This document shows, piece by piece, positions 1-7,406 of a stretch of DNA of 64,000 nucleotides (position 1 is the stretch's first letter; each line of letters opens with the position of its first letter). The DNA is taken from NCBI GenBank assembly GCA_964530325.1, contig CAZHAX010000001.1, positions 1 through 64,000 of the forward strand, written 5' to 3'. The notes under the pieces were generated by a model that saw only the letters and a list, made by a program, of their open reading frames with translations, was not told the origin of the DNA and made no database searches. The DNA is from CAZHAX01 sp964530325. GTDB lineage: Bacteria > Chloroflexota > Anaerolineae > B4-G1. Both the position numbers and the translations under genes were made by a program.

Positions 1-54
1 GCTCGAGGGCTGCCGCGCCCAGTTCAAGCGCCTGCGGCTAGTGCTTGGCCAGGG

Positions 55-82
55 TTGACAAGACGGCCGGATTCGGTATAAT
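55..82 (+). promoter_or_regulatory. Sigma-70 type promoter for rplU-rpmA-rpmE
   Basis: TTGACA (55-60), a 16-nt spacer and TATAAT (77-82): both hexamers match consensus. It lies about 57 nt before the L21 start codon and is the only obvious promoter for the ribosomal protein cluster. The 54 bases before it hold no feature I can support. Confidence 0.8.
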
Positions 83-139
83 GATCAGCCGACTGGGCCG
101 CGAGGCGCGGCCCAGTATCGTGGATAGGGAGGAAGCTTC

Positions 140-451
140 GTGTACGCGGTTGTCAGGTCCGGCGCGCGCCAGTATCGGGCCGAAGAAGGTGGAACGATCG
201 TGGTCGAGCGCCTGTCCGCCGAGCCGGGCGACAAGGTTGAGCTGACGGAAGTGCTTCTTGTCGCCGACGGCAAGAAGGTCACGGTTGGTCAGCCCGTCGT
301 CAAGGGGGCCAAGGTCGAGGCCACTGTGGTGGCACAGGAGAAAGGCCCCAAGATCCACATCTTCAAGTACCGGCCCAAAGAAAGATACCGTCGTCGTGCC
401 GGTCATCGACAGCTGTATACGCGACTGCGGGTCGACAAGGTCGTGGCCTAG
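140..451 (+). CDS. rplU: 50S ribosomal protein L21
   Basis: A 103-aa large-subunit ribosomal protein that binds 23S rRNA. It begins YAVVRSGARQYR and has the C-terminal FKYRPKERYRRRAGHRQ block typical of L21, including the Y-R-R-R-x-G-H-R-Q signature. Length is normal for the family. The start is GTG at 140 behind a GGGAGGAA ribosome-binding site. It is the first gene of an L21-L27-L31 cluster; L21-L27 is the usual bacterial pairing, with rpmA 11 bp downstream. Identification is certain. Confidence 0.97.
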   Translation: MYAVVRSGARQYRAEEGGTIVVERLSAEPGDKVELTEVLLVADGKKVTVGQPVVKGAKVEATVVAQEKGPKIHIFKYRPKERYRRRAGHRQLYTRLRVDKVVA

Positions 452-462
452 GAGGACGGGAG

Positions 463-723
463 ATGGCGCATAAGAAAGGTGCCGGCAGCAGCCGGAACGG
501 CCGCGACAGTCGCTCCAAGCGGCTGGGTGTCAAGAAGTTCGGAGGGGAAGTCGTGCGCAGCGGCAACATCCTCGTGCGCCAGCGGGGGATGAGCATCAAG
601 CCGGGCACAAACGTGGGTATGGGCAAGGACTACACGCTGTTCGCGCTGGCCGACGGGTACGTTCGATATGAGTTCGTGCCGGGAGGCCGCAAGCGGGCGA
701 GCGTGCACTCGAAGCGGGCATAG
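463..723 (+). CDS. rpmA: 50S ribosomal protein L27
   Basis: An 86-aa ribosomal protein near the peptidyl transferase centre. It starts MAHKKGAGSSRNGRDS, continues with RLGVKKFGGE, and has the IKPGTNVGMGKDYTLFA stretch of the family. The N-terminus has no Firmicutes-type cleavable extension, so the flexible tail probably does not need processing. It follows rplU by 11 bp with AGGAGG before the ATG and precedes the L31 gene by 8 bp, so the three are presumably cotranscribed. Confidence 0.97.
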   Translation: MAHKKGAGSSRNGRDSRSKRLGVKKFGGEVVRSGNILVRQRGMSIKPGTNVGMGKDYTLFALADGYVRYEFVPGGRKRASVHSKRA

Positions 724-731
724 GTCAGGCA

Positions 732-1244
732 ATGGCAGAAGAGAAGGCAGCAGCGAAAAAGGGCCGGGCGAATCATCCCGAGTACTACCCGGAGGCGCAG
801 GTCATTTGCGCGTGTGGGAACACCTGGTCCGTCGGCTCCACGATACCGGTGATACGCACTGATGTCTGCTCGAAGTGCCATCCCTTCTTCAGCGGGGAAC
901 AGCGCATTGTCGATGCCGGCGGGCAGGTGGAGCGCTTCATGAAGAAGCTTGAGCGCCGGGATCGGGCTATCTCCGAGGAGGAGCAGCGCCGGGCCATGGA
1001 GAAGTCGCCCGATTTGGCTGTGACGGAGCTGGACGTAAGCACGAGAGCCAAGGCGGTATTGGCCGGGGCAGGCCTGAAGACTGTGGGCGACATCATGGCG
1101 AAGCTTGAGGTCGGCGACGACGAGCTGACCAACCTGGCCGGGTTCGGCCTGAAGAGCCTGGCCACGCTGAAGAAGAAGCTGCGGGCCAGGGGCTTCGTCC
1201 TGCCCGGTGATCCGAAGCCGCGCAAGGACAGCGAAGCCGCCTAG
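732..1244 (+). CDS. rpmE: Ribosomal protein L31 fused to an RNA polymerase alpha-CTD-like domain
   Basis: A 170-aa protein; ordinary L31 is about 70 aa. Residues about 12-70 are a zinc-type L31, with C-x-C (VICACGNTW) and C-x2-C (CSKCHPFF) ligand pairs and the GGQVERFMKKL end of the family. Residues about 95-165 resemble the helix-hairpin-helix C-terminal domain of RNAP alpha: LDVSTRAKAVLAGAGLKTVG, then L-T-N-L-A-G-F-G-L-K-S-L and a final KKKLRARGF. The Arg after VST aligns with the DNA-contacting Arg of alpha-CTD (E. coli R265) by my reading. One uninterrupted frame, ATG start, a strong hairpin terminator after the stop. The L31 call is firm; the C-terminal call rests on motif similarity only. 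Confidence 0.9.
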   Translation: MAEEKAAAKKGRANHPEYYPEAQVICACGNTWSVGSTIPVIRTDVCSKCHPFFSGEQRIVDAGGQVERFMKKLERRDRAISEEEQRRAMEKSPDLAVTELDVSTRAKAVLAGAGLKTVGDIMAKLEVGDDELTNLAGFGLKSLATLKKKLRARGFVLPGDPKPRKDSEAA

Positions 1245-1291
1245 CGGCCGGGCACGTGGCTGGGTCACCGCTGGTAGCTTGATACTGAAAG

Positions 1292-1319
1292 CGGGGGTAG
1301 GTGAGGTCACCTGCCCCCG
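1292..1319 (+). terminator. Hairpin terminator after the L31 gene
   Basis: A 13-bp inverted repeat with a single T-G wobble, arms at 1292-1304 and 1307-1319, followed by TTGTGCTTTC. It lies between the L31 stop and the first hpt start. No separate hpt promoter is evident, so it may attenuate read-through rather than stop transcription fully. Confidence 0.6.
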
Positions 1320-1344
1320 TTGTGCTTTCCCGCAGGAGTTGCCA

Positions 1345-1935
1345 TTGACCGCAGACAAAGTGCTTCCTCCAGAGATCGAGAAGGTCCTGTTGGACGAGAA
1401 GACGATAGAGGGCAGGGTTACTGAGCTGGCTGCCCAGATCGACGAGGACTACGCCGGTCTCGGCAGCCTCGTCCTCGTCGGCGTGCTGAAGGGGGCCTTC
1501 GTCTTCCTTGCGGACTTGGCCCGGCGCCTCCGAGTTCCCCATCAGATAGACTTCATTGCCCTATCGAGCTACAACCGAGGCTCTATTAGTTCGGGCGAGG
1601 TGCGCCTGATCATGGACACCCGGGTCAACCTGACCGGGCGGCACGTGCTCGTCGTCGAGGATATCGTCGATACGGGCCATACCCTCGACTACTTGCTGCG
1701 CAGCTTTGGCGCGCGGCTCCCGGCATCTGTCCGATCCTGCGTGCTTCTGAGCAAGCCCGACCTGCGCGAAGTCGACGTGGCCATTGATTACGTGGGTTTT
1801 GAGATACCGGATGTCTGGGTCGTGGGCTACGGGCTGGACTATGCCGAGCGTTTTCGAACGCTGCCGTACGTCGCCGCCCTGAAGCGGGACGCGCTCGAGG
1901 ACGGCCAAAGGAGTGAACCGGATGCGTGTGCCTGA
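1345..1935 (+). CDS. hpt: Hypoxanthine phosphoribosyltransferase, copy 1
   Basis: A 196-aa type I PRTase that makes IMP (and usually GMP) from hypoxanthine or guanine plus PRPP in purine salvage. The PPi loop LKG is near residues 48-50 and the PRPP-binding motif VVEDIVDTGHTL near 103-114; the YVGFEIPDVWVVGYGLDYAE segment is typical of the family. I chose the TTG at 1345 because CAGGAG lies 7 nt before it and it removes a non-homologous extension that would run back through the terminator. The last 14 bp overlap a second hpt paralogue, so the pair is translationally coupled. Confidence 0.85.
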   Translation: MTADKVLPPEIEKVLLDEKTIEGRVTELAAQIDEDYAGLGSLVLVGVLKGAFVFLADLARRLRVPHQIDFIALSSYNRGSISSGEVRLIMDTRVNLTGRHVLVVEDIVDTGHTLDYLLRSFGARLPASVRSCVLLSKPDLREVDVAIDYVGFEIPDVWVVGYGLDYAERFRTLPYVAALKRDALEDGQRSEPDACA

Positions 1936-2476
1936 CGACTTGGAGAGAGTCCTGATTTCAGGGGAACAGCTGCAGGCACGCGTGGCCGAGCTGGCCGCAG
2001 AGCTGGAGGCCGCCTACTCGGAGGGAGACAGACCGCTGCTCGTCTGTGTTCTCAAGGGCGCCTTCGTGTTTCTGGCCGATCTCGTGCGTCACATCGAGAT
2101 GCCCCACGAGGTCGACTTCATGGAGGTGGCCTCCTATGGGTCGGGGACCGCGAGCAGCGGGGTGGTGCGCATACTGCTCGACCTGGAGCGGAACATCCAG
2201 GGCCGCCACGTGGTGATCGTCGAGGACATCGTTGATTCCGGACGCACGCTGACCTACATAGTGCGCAATCTGCGCACACGCGGGCCGGCCAGCCTGCGGG
2301 TCTGCGCGCTTCTGACCAAGCCTGCGCGCCGTGAGTGCGAGCTGGACGTCGACTTCGTGGGCTTCGAGATTCCGGACGAGTTCGTGGTGGGGTATGGGCT
2401 CGACTACGCCCAGGCCTACCGTAACCTGCCGTTCATCGGCGTGCTGAAGCGGGAAGCATACTCCCCGTCCCCCTGA
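1922..2476 (+). CDS. hpt: Hypoxanthine phosphoribosyltransferase, copy 2
   Basis: A 184-aa paralogue of the upstream gene with the same LKG loop (44-46) and an intact PRPP motif IVEDIVDSGRTL (about 99-110). The base-binding end FVGFEIPDEFVVGYGLDYAQ is also kept, so both copies look active. ATG at 1922 is preferred over GTG at 1913 because AAAGGAG at 1907-1913 is correctly spaced for it. It overlaps copy 1 by 14 bp. The copies differ throughout, so this is an old duplication; they could differ in base preference or form hetero-oligomers, which cannot be told from sequence. Confidence 0.88.
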   Translation: MRVPDDLERVLISGEQLQARVAELAAELEAAYSEGDRPLLVCVLKGAFVFLADLVRHIEMPHEVDFMEVASYGSGTASSGVVRILLDLERNIQGRHVVIVEDIVDSGRTLTYIVRNLRTRGPASLRVCALLTKPARRECELDVDFVGFEIPDEFVVGYGLDYAQAYRNLPFIGVLKREAYSPSP

Positions 2477-2503
2477 ACGGGCCCGGCAATCGCATGCACG
2501 CGG

Positions 2504-3064
2504 TCAGGGGGCGAGGCCGCCGCTCCCGTTGTCGTGCCGCGACCCCGCCGGCGCCAGGAGGCGGCCGACGGCCTCGAAGAACTGCGGCAGGAACTGCTGT
2601 GGCAGGCGGGGCCAGGTGACGATCGTCACCAGTCCCAGATAGCCAATCGCCAGCCAGGCGTGGATCGGTGCTGCTGCCATGGCCACCCAGATCAGCGCTA
2701 CGTACGGGATGGCGTAGAGGGGCCAGGCCAGTTGGTAGGACGCCAGTGTCCACACTGCCACGATGAGCAGCCCCAAGAGCAGGACGAAGCGCGGAAGATA
2801 GCCGCTGAGTGCGAGGTAGAAGAGCACTCCCAGGGAGACCGAAAGGTCGGCCTCGGCGTCGTGATCGCCCACCCACGTGTGCGCTCGGGCTGCGCTGCGC
2901 CGCGCCAGATAGCCGTCGAAGACGTCCGTGATCCAGGTGGCGACGGTGATCACCACGACTGCGGGCAGCGCGGGCTGGCCGATGGCGATGCCCAGCCAGG
3001 CCAGGTAGATTGCCAGGGCCACGCGTAAGCACGTGAGCAGGTCGGCAAGCTGCTTCGTCTTCAT
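2504..3064 (-). CDS. CDP-alcohol phosphatidyltransferase family membrane protein
   Basis: A 186-aa integral membrane protein with about five hydrophobic segments, related to PgsA-type enzymes that transfer a phosphatidyl group from CDP-diacylglycerol to an alcohol. The motif starts DVFDGYLARR near residue 47 and ends in the D-x3-D of HDAEAD, but 13 residues separate the AR from the first Asp of that pair instead of the usual 12, so the metal site is slightly off consensus. AGGAGG lies just before the ATG. A TTGACA stands about 35 nt upstream without a good -10. The substrate alcohol cannot be named. It converges with hpt copy 2 with 27 bp between stops. Confidence 0.75.
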   Translation of the reverse strand: MKTKQLADLLTCLRVALAIYLAWLGIAIGQPALPAVVVITVATWITDVFDGYLARRSAARAHTWVGDHDAEADLSVSLGVLFYLALSGYLPRFVLLLGLLIVAVWTLASYQLAWPLYAIPYVALIWVAMAAAPIHAWLAIGYLGLVTIVTWPRLPQQFLPQFFEAVGRLLAPAGSRHDNGSGGLAP

Positions 3065-3214
3065 GACACCGCCTCCTATGGCAGGGCGCTCTCGGTGTCA
3101 AGTCTATCCTATGGCTCCGCTCGACGTACGCTGGGAGCGGTGCCTCAGGGCCCGTATGGCCGGCGCAGTCTGGCTGCGGGCGGAGATTGAGCTGTGTGTA
3201 CGGGTTGCAGTCTC

Positions 3215-4066
3215 CTAGCTTGGGTAGAAGCAGATCCCCACGGTGCCTGGGCCGGCGTGTGCGCCGATCACCGGGCTGACGGGTGTGCGGAACACGGTAT
3301 CGACTGTGAATCGCCGCCTGACTTGCTCTGCCAGGGCGTCCCCCTCCTTGACGCAGTCCACGTCGAGTACCGCCACCTCCGCCATCCGGCGCCCCTGCAG
3401 CCGTTCCTCGGCGATATCCAGCATGTGTTCGATCGCCTTGCGCCTGGTGCGCACCTGAGCCAGAGGCTCGATGCGACCGTGTTCGAGGTGCAGGAGGGGC
3501 TTGATGTTAAGTGCTGTCCCCAGCAGGCGCTTTGCTCCGCCGATACGGCCACCCCGGTGCAGGTACTCCAGAGTGCCAACTGCGAATAGGACCTCCGCCC
3601 GATCACGGACGGACTCCGCGGCGGCAACGACGCCGTCGAGTGGTACGCCTGCAGCGGCGGCCCGAGCGGCGGCGAGCGCGGCAAAGCCGAGCCCCATCGA
3701 TGTAGAGAGGGAGTCCACAATACGGAGTTCGAGATCGGGCATCTGCTTTGCAGCAGCCTGGGCGTTCTCCACCGTGCCGCTGAGCGGCGAGGAGATGAAG
3801 ACGCCGACGACGGCGTTCGCGCCCTTTCCCGCCTCCTTGAAGAACTCCAAGAACTCCCCGCTCGATGGCTGCGACGTCGTGGGGAAGGTCTTGGCGGCGC
3901 GCAGCCGGGTGTAGAAGGTGGGTTGGTCAATATCCACCCCGTCCCGGAAGCGCTCGTCGCCCCACAGGAGCCAAAGGGGTATCCAAGGGATGTTTAGCGG
4001 CCCTAGTGCCTCCTCGGGTATGCAGGCGGTGCTGTCGGTCACTACGGCGATCTTCTTATGGGCCAT
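3215..4066 (-). CDS. DegV family fatty-acid-binding protein
   Basis: A 283-aa DegV-fold protein (family members bind a fatty acid, and in Firmicutes act as FakB partners of a fatty acid kinase). It begins KKIAVVTDSTACIPEE and has the TSQPSSGEF segment, the ISSPLSGT lipid-site loop and C-terminal SPVIGAHAGPGTVGICFY, all diagnostic. ATG at 4066 is the start because AAGGAGG sits 8 nt upstream; a longer reading adds an unconserved Ser/Ala-rich leader. No FakA kinase lies in the window. It is the last gene of the minus-strand run from trmI, after a 121-bp gap. Confidence 0.9.
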   Translation of the reverse strand: MAHKKIAVVTDSTACIPEEALGPLNIPWIPLWLLWGDERFRDGVDIDQPTFYTRLRAAKTFPTTSQPSSGEFLEFFKEAGKGANAVVGVFISSPLSGTVENAQAAAKQMPDLELRIVDSLSTSMGLGFAALAAARAAAAGVPLDGVVAAAESVRDRAEVLFAVGTLEYLHRGGRIGGAKRLLGTALNIKPLLHLEHGRIEPLAQVRTRRKAIEHMLDIAEERLQGRRMAEVAVLDVDCVKEGDALAEQVRRRFTVDTVFRTPVSPVIGAHAGPGTVGICFYPS

Positions 4067-4187
4067 CGTCGCTTGCCTCCTTCCACTGGAACTTGCTGTG
4101 ATTTGGGCATCAGAAGCCTGGGCCACAGTGGCTTCGGAACCGGGTCCTCTGCCTACCTCTCCGCTCTGCGGCGCGCAGCGCGGAGAA

Positions 4188-4799
4188 TCAGCTCGTCTTG
4201 GCGATCGTCCCGCAGTAGGGGCACTCGGCAGTCTGGCCGTCGTGCCACTCCACGCCTTCGGGCGTCAGCGGGGCGCCGCAGCCGCCGCACTTCGCCGCCA
4301 GTGTCCCGCGCCGCTGCGGGGCTGTGGGTGCTCTTCGCCTCGCCTCCTCGAGCGAGAGGCCCATCTCCTGAAGCGCCTCTGCCGCCTCCCGCTCGAGCTC
4401 GTCTGCTTCGGCCGCGTATCCCTTGCTGCGCAGCGCCTGGGAAGCGCGGTCTAGCAGAAGGGGGATGCGGTCTGCACGGCCAGCCTGGGACAGCAGGCGA
4501 ATCGCTCGCTTTGACCGGGCCAGCGCCGCCTCTGCACCGTCCATTGCCAGATGAGCCCTGGCGGCCTGGAGGGACAGCTGCGCCGCCCGGACGAGCATGC
4601 CGCCCTGTTCGGCGCCATCCGCGAGCTGCTCGAAGATGCCGGCAGCCTCAGCGAACTGCCCGTCATCGAATAGACGGTTGGCGCGCATGAGGGCCTGACG
4701 GGCCCTGTCTGCCAGAGGTCGAGCCGGCCGCAGGCCCCTGCGAAGCGGCAGGGGTCGACGACGGAGCGGCGGGCGGCGGAAGGGACGTCTACGGAACAT
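4188..4799 (-). CDS. TPR-like helical protein with a C-terminal zinc ribbon
   Basis: A 203-aa protein of unknown function. The first about 30 residues are very Arg/Pro-rich (MFRRRPFRRPPLRRRPLPLR). Residues about 35-150 are helical, with TPR-like A/L/E patterns such as ANRLFDDGQFAEAAGIFEQL. The end is a short zinc ribbon, CGGCGAPL then CPYCGT, with the two C-x2-C pairs about 18 residues apart. This is a plausible scaffold, with the basic N-terminus possibly binding nucleic acid or membrane. It sits 44 bp after the VIT-like gene in the same direction. Confidence 0.6.
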   Translation of the reverse strand: MFRRRPFRRPPLRRRPLPLRRGLRPARPLADRARQALMRANRLFDDGQFAEAAGIFEQLADGAEQGGMLVRAAQLSLQAARAHLAMDGAEAALARSKRAIRLLSQAGRADRIPLLLDRASQALRSKGYAAEADELEREAAEALQEMGLSLEEARRRAPTAPQRRGTLAAKCGGCGAPLTPEGVEWHDGQTAECPYCGTIAKTS

Positions 4800-4843
4800 A
4801 GAAGGCCTCCTTCTCGCTCAACTGCTGCTCGGCTATACCTCGC

Positions 4844-5455
4844 TCAGTTAGGTATGAGCAGGCTCAGCGCCATGGCAACGATGCCGGCCACTGTGGTACG
4901 CACTCCGTAGGCCAGGAGGCTGCGCCCGGAAACGCGCCCCAGGAACATACCGAGGCCGAATAGGGCGATGAGCGCCACGACGAAGCTCAGAACGTACGCT
5001 ACTTGGATGCTGCCCAGAAGCGGCGTGGCAGCAAGAGGAGCGAGCACGATTATGGAGGATAGGAAAGGTGAGAGGCCGTCGACCAGAGAGACGACAACCA
5101 CGGCCGTCCGTGATGCCCGGCCGATCTTCGTGCCGCCCAGGTCGGTCAACGATGCTCTCTCCAACTCGGCAAGCTCTCTCCCCCGCTCCGCCGACTCGGC
5201 CAGATACGCTCCCCACAGCCCGGACACTCCGATGGAGAGCGATGTCGCGATACCTATCGTGATCACTTTCGTTGCGTCGGTGACCTCGCTGAGGAGGTTC
5301 CCCATTAGTACGCCGATCATGGTCAGTACGCCGTCGAACGAGTTATTCGCCAGTGCACGCCTGGCGATCTTGCCGAACCCGGTGATGCGCTCGTATTCGC
5401 GTACGCTGTTGATGTGCCCGACCAGGCGGTCGCGCGGGCTATTCGAATTGTCCAC
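4844..5455 (-). CDS. VIT/CCC1-like membrane protein
   Basis: A 203-aa membrane protein of the VIT1/CCC1 superfamily, which includes iron and manganese transporters. The family start is visible as NSFDGVLTMIGVLMG (compare DG-x-V-T-x-x-x-G), followed by further transmembrane stretches near residues 65-85, 120-145, 150-170 and 180-200. Some charged metal-binding residues seen in vacuolar VIT1 are not obvious, so transport of iron is only a family-level inference. GTG start at 5455, 2 bp after the DUF211 stop with no clear ribosome-binding site, which suggests translational coupling. Confidence 0.7.
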   Translation of the reverse strand: MDNSNSPRDRLVGHINSVREYERITGFGKIARRALANNSFDGVLTMIGVLMGNLLSEVTDATKVITIGIATSLSIGVSGLWGAYLAESAERGRELAELERASLTDLGGTKIGRASRTAVVVVSLVDGLSPFLSSIIVLAPLAATPLLGSIQVAYVLSFVVALIALFGLGMFLGRVSGRSLLAYGVRTTVAGIVAMALSLLIPN

Positions 5456-5457
5456 AG

Positions 5458-5745
5458 CTAGTCTTGCGCGGTCTCGACGTCGTCGATCAGTACCTTGCCG
5501 GCTGCCACCTCGTCGATCGAGTGGATCGCGCCGCCGTTCTCCTCAATGACGTCCGCGATAATCTCGTACTCCAGATCGTGACCCTCAACAGTGATCTTGG
5601 CGTTCTCCACCCGGCGGTCGATCTCATAGATAGAGATGTTGACGCCATCGACGCCTTGCACGGCGGCGAGCACCTGCACCAGCTCGACTATGCTGGGCTC
5701 AAGCGGCTTCAGAACGTCTAGAACAAGCCTCCGCAGATTCCCCAT
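5458..5745 (-). CDS. DUF211 (COG1888) small protein
   Basis: A 95-aa protein matching DUF211, a family known mostly from archaea (MTH889 type) with a ferredoxin-like fold. Recognisable parts are RRLVLDVLKPLEPSIVEL at the start, GVDGVNISIYEIDR in the middle and the EENGGAIHSIDEVAAG ending. Function is not established. It lies 9 bp after trmI and 2 bp before the VIT-like gene, so the three form one unit. GGGGAG precedes the ATG. Linkage to a VIT/CCC1-like gene suggests a small accessory or sensor of that membrane protein, which is an inference from context only. Confidence 0.8.
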   Translation of the reverse strand: MGNLRRLVLDVLKPLEPSIVELVQVLAAVQGVDGVNISIYEIDRRVENAKITVEGHDLEYEIIADVIEENGGAIHSIDEVAAGKVLIDDVETAQD

Positions 5746-5754
5746 TTTCTCCCC

Positions 5755-6564
5755 TTACTGTCGGTCCTGTACCAGCGTCCGGGCGAAGACCAGGTATCCC
5801 GTGTGGGCGACCATTCTGTCCATAGGTCTCAGCCGCGCGGGCACCGCCTTGTACGGGCGGAGCAGCAGCTCCTCCACTTCGATCAAGCCGAACCCAGTCT
5901 CCTCCAATGCGCCCAGAACTCGCGCCACCTGGTTGGTGGTGGGCAGAATGCAGCCGAAGAAGCTGCCCCCTGCCAGCGCCCGATGTGCTTGCTCCAGGTA
6001 GTCCCACGGTGCCGGCACATCGAGGAAGAGCGCATCCACGTCTTGCTCGTCGAAACCTGAGGCAATATCTCGTAGCTTGAACTCAACGTTCTTCCCCAGG
6101 CCCATCCGCTTCAGGTTCTGGCGCGCCAGCTCCTGCATCTCCGGGCGGGCCTCGTACGAGTAGACACGGCCCTTGGGCCCAACGACCTGCGCCAGCACGA
6201 TTGTCAGTGCACCGGACCCGGTGCCCGCCTCGACCACGCGGCATCCCGAGGTGATTGCCATCCGCATCAGGATGTAACCGGCGTCCTTCGGGTAGATTAT
6301 CTGGGTAGTCCGTTTCAGGTCGCGGATGATGTCGTCTGTGGAGGGGCGAAGAAGCAGGAAGGGGTGATTGAGGTGGGTGGGCGCTTTGCTTCCCCAGGCA
6401 GACCCGATCAGGTCATCGTGTCGAATGAATCCGCGGTGAGTGTGCAGCTCGGCGCCCGTCTCCAGCCGAAGAATGAACGACTTGCGGTCACGCCCCACCA
6501 GCAGCGCCAGCTCGTTCGCTTCTGCCCGTCGTTTGTCCTTCTTAGCCTTCAATAGGCGCAACAC
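5755..6564 (-). CDS. trmI: tRNA (adenine-N1)-methyltransferase, TrmI family
   Basis: About 269 aa. TrmI forms m1A in the T-loop of tRNA (position 58, also 57 in archaea) using SAM and is often linked to thermostability. The N-terminal domain (about 1-75) contains HRGFIRHDDLIG. The Rossmann domain has the SAM loop VVEAGTGSGALT, the acidic strand end YSYEARPE and FLDVPAPWDY (the catalytic DxP-x-PW motif). The start is uncertain: the frame is open to 6714, but a promoter at 6583-6610 lies inside it, so translation probably begins at GTG 6564 or a nearby TTG on a very short leader. It is the first gene of a minus-strand operon. Confidence 0.87.
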   Translation of the reverse strand: MLRLLKAKKDKRRAEANELALLVGRDRKSFILRLETGAELHTHRGFIRHDDLIGSAWGSKAPTHLNHPFLLLRPSTDDIIRDLKRTTQIIYPKDAGYILMRMAITSGCRVVEAGTGSGALTIVLAQVVGPKGRVYSYEARPEMQELARQNLKRMGLGKNVEFKLRDIASGFDEQDVDALFLDVPAPWDYLEQAHRALAGGSFFGCILPTTNQVARVLGALEETGFGLIEVEELLLRPYKAVPARLRPMDRMVAHTGYLVFARTLVQDRQ

Positions 6565-6582
6565 CAGGCGTAATGTGGCGCC

Positions 6583-6610
6583 ATTATAGCCTAGTTGGCG
6601 GGCGATGCAA
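6583..6610 (-). promoter_or_regulatory. Promoter for the trmI operon
   Basis: On the minus strand, TTGCAT (6605-6610), a 16-nt spacer and TATAAT (6583-6588). The predicted transcript starts near 6576, only about 12 nt before the GTG at 6564, which argues against the longer reading that starts at 6714. Confidence 0.65.
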
Positions 6611-6686
6611 CTGTGCCCAGCATTGCCGATCTGCTCTCCCTGGACAGCCAAGCTGCAGGGTGGCTTGCTCGACGCAGTCTGAGCGT

Positions 6687-6715
6687 TTGACTTGCAGGGT
6701 GTAAAGTGGTACACT
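6687..6715 (+). promoter_or_regulatory. Promoter for the response regulator gene
   Basis: TTGACT (6687-6692), a 17-nt spacer and TACACT (6710-6715), giving a leader of about 120 nt before the start at 6844. It is divergent from the trmI promoter, 77 bp away. Confidence 0.6.
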
Positions 6716-6843
6716 AGTTTGCGGCAGACTGGAGAAACCGGCGCCGGGCGTTTGTGCAGCGGCTGAGGCGCTCAAGTACGCATGAGATGGGGTGGGCGAG
6801 GCCGGGGGTCGCCTGTCTGGACTGCGGGGCTGGGAGGCACCGA

Positions 6844-7227
6844 ATGGCTGACAAGAAGACGGTTGTCTGCATTGAAGACGAGCCCGAGATGATCGATCTG
6901 GTCCGGCTCATCCTCGGGCGCAAGGGCTTCGAACTCATCGGCGCCATCGGGGGCATGGAAGGTCTGGAGAAGATGCGCGAGTCGAAGCCGGACCTCGTCC
7001 TGCTCGACCTCATGATGCCCGACATGGATGGCTGGGAGGTCTACCAGCAGATGAAGGCTGATGATGACCTGAAGGATATCCCAGTCATTGTTGTCACGGC
7101 GAAGGCCCAGAGTATTGACAAGGTCCTCGGCCTGCACATTGCCAAGGTCGACGATTACGTCACCAAGCCTTTCGGGCCACAGGAGCTGCTGCAGAGCGTC
7201 AACAGGGTGCTGCAAATCGAGGAGTAG
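6844..7227 (+). CDS. Single-domain (receiver-only) response regulator
   Basis: A 127-aa receiver domain without an output domain. The acidic pocket is Glu11-Asp12, the phosphoacceptor is Asp55 (VLLDLMMPDMDG), the switch Thr is 85 (VVTAKA) and the conserved Lys is 108 (TKPF), so it should be phosphorylatable. ATG at 6844 with GGGAGG upstream is preferred over an earlier in-frame ATG at 6754. No histidine kinase is adjacent; the one at 58783 is far away. Such proteins act through protein partners or in phosphorelays, and the partner is unknown here. A terminator follows. Confidence 0.92.
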   Translation: MADKKTVVCIEDEPEMIDLVRLILGRKGFELIGAIGGMEGLEKMRESKPDLVLLDLMMPDMDGWEVYQQMKADDDLKDIPVIVVTAKAQSIDKVLGLHIAKVDDYVTKPFGPQELLQSVNRVLQIEE

Positions 7228-7327
7228 GCCCTGCCGAGCAACCTGTGGCCGGACGGCCGGCTCACCCACCGTCGGTGCTGACGCCTGATGGTACAAAGGG
7301 TGCGCGCTGCGCAGACGGACAAGCACT

Positions 7328-7370
7328 GGGGGCAGCGGAGAGGGGGCGTCCCCAATCCACTGCCCCTTCT
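7328..7370 (+). terminator. Probable terminator after the response regulator
   Basis: Arms GGGGCAGCGG and CCACTGCCCC around a 20-nt centre, followed by TTCTTCT. It lies about 100 nt after the response-regulator stop and 40 nt before the next gene. Confidence 0.5.
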
Positions 7371-7406
7371 TCTATGTAGGGGCAAGGGAGCGGACGGAGG
7401 TAGCCA

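Noticed and set aside
630..1358. 242-aa open frame on the minus strand opposite rpmE
   Set aside because: Shadow of a high-GC coding region; no conserved domain and no promoter or ribosome-binding site.
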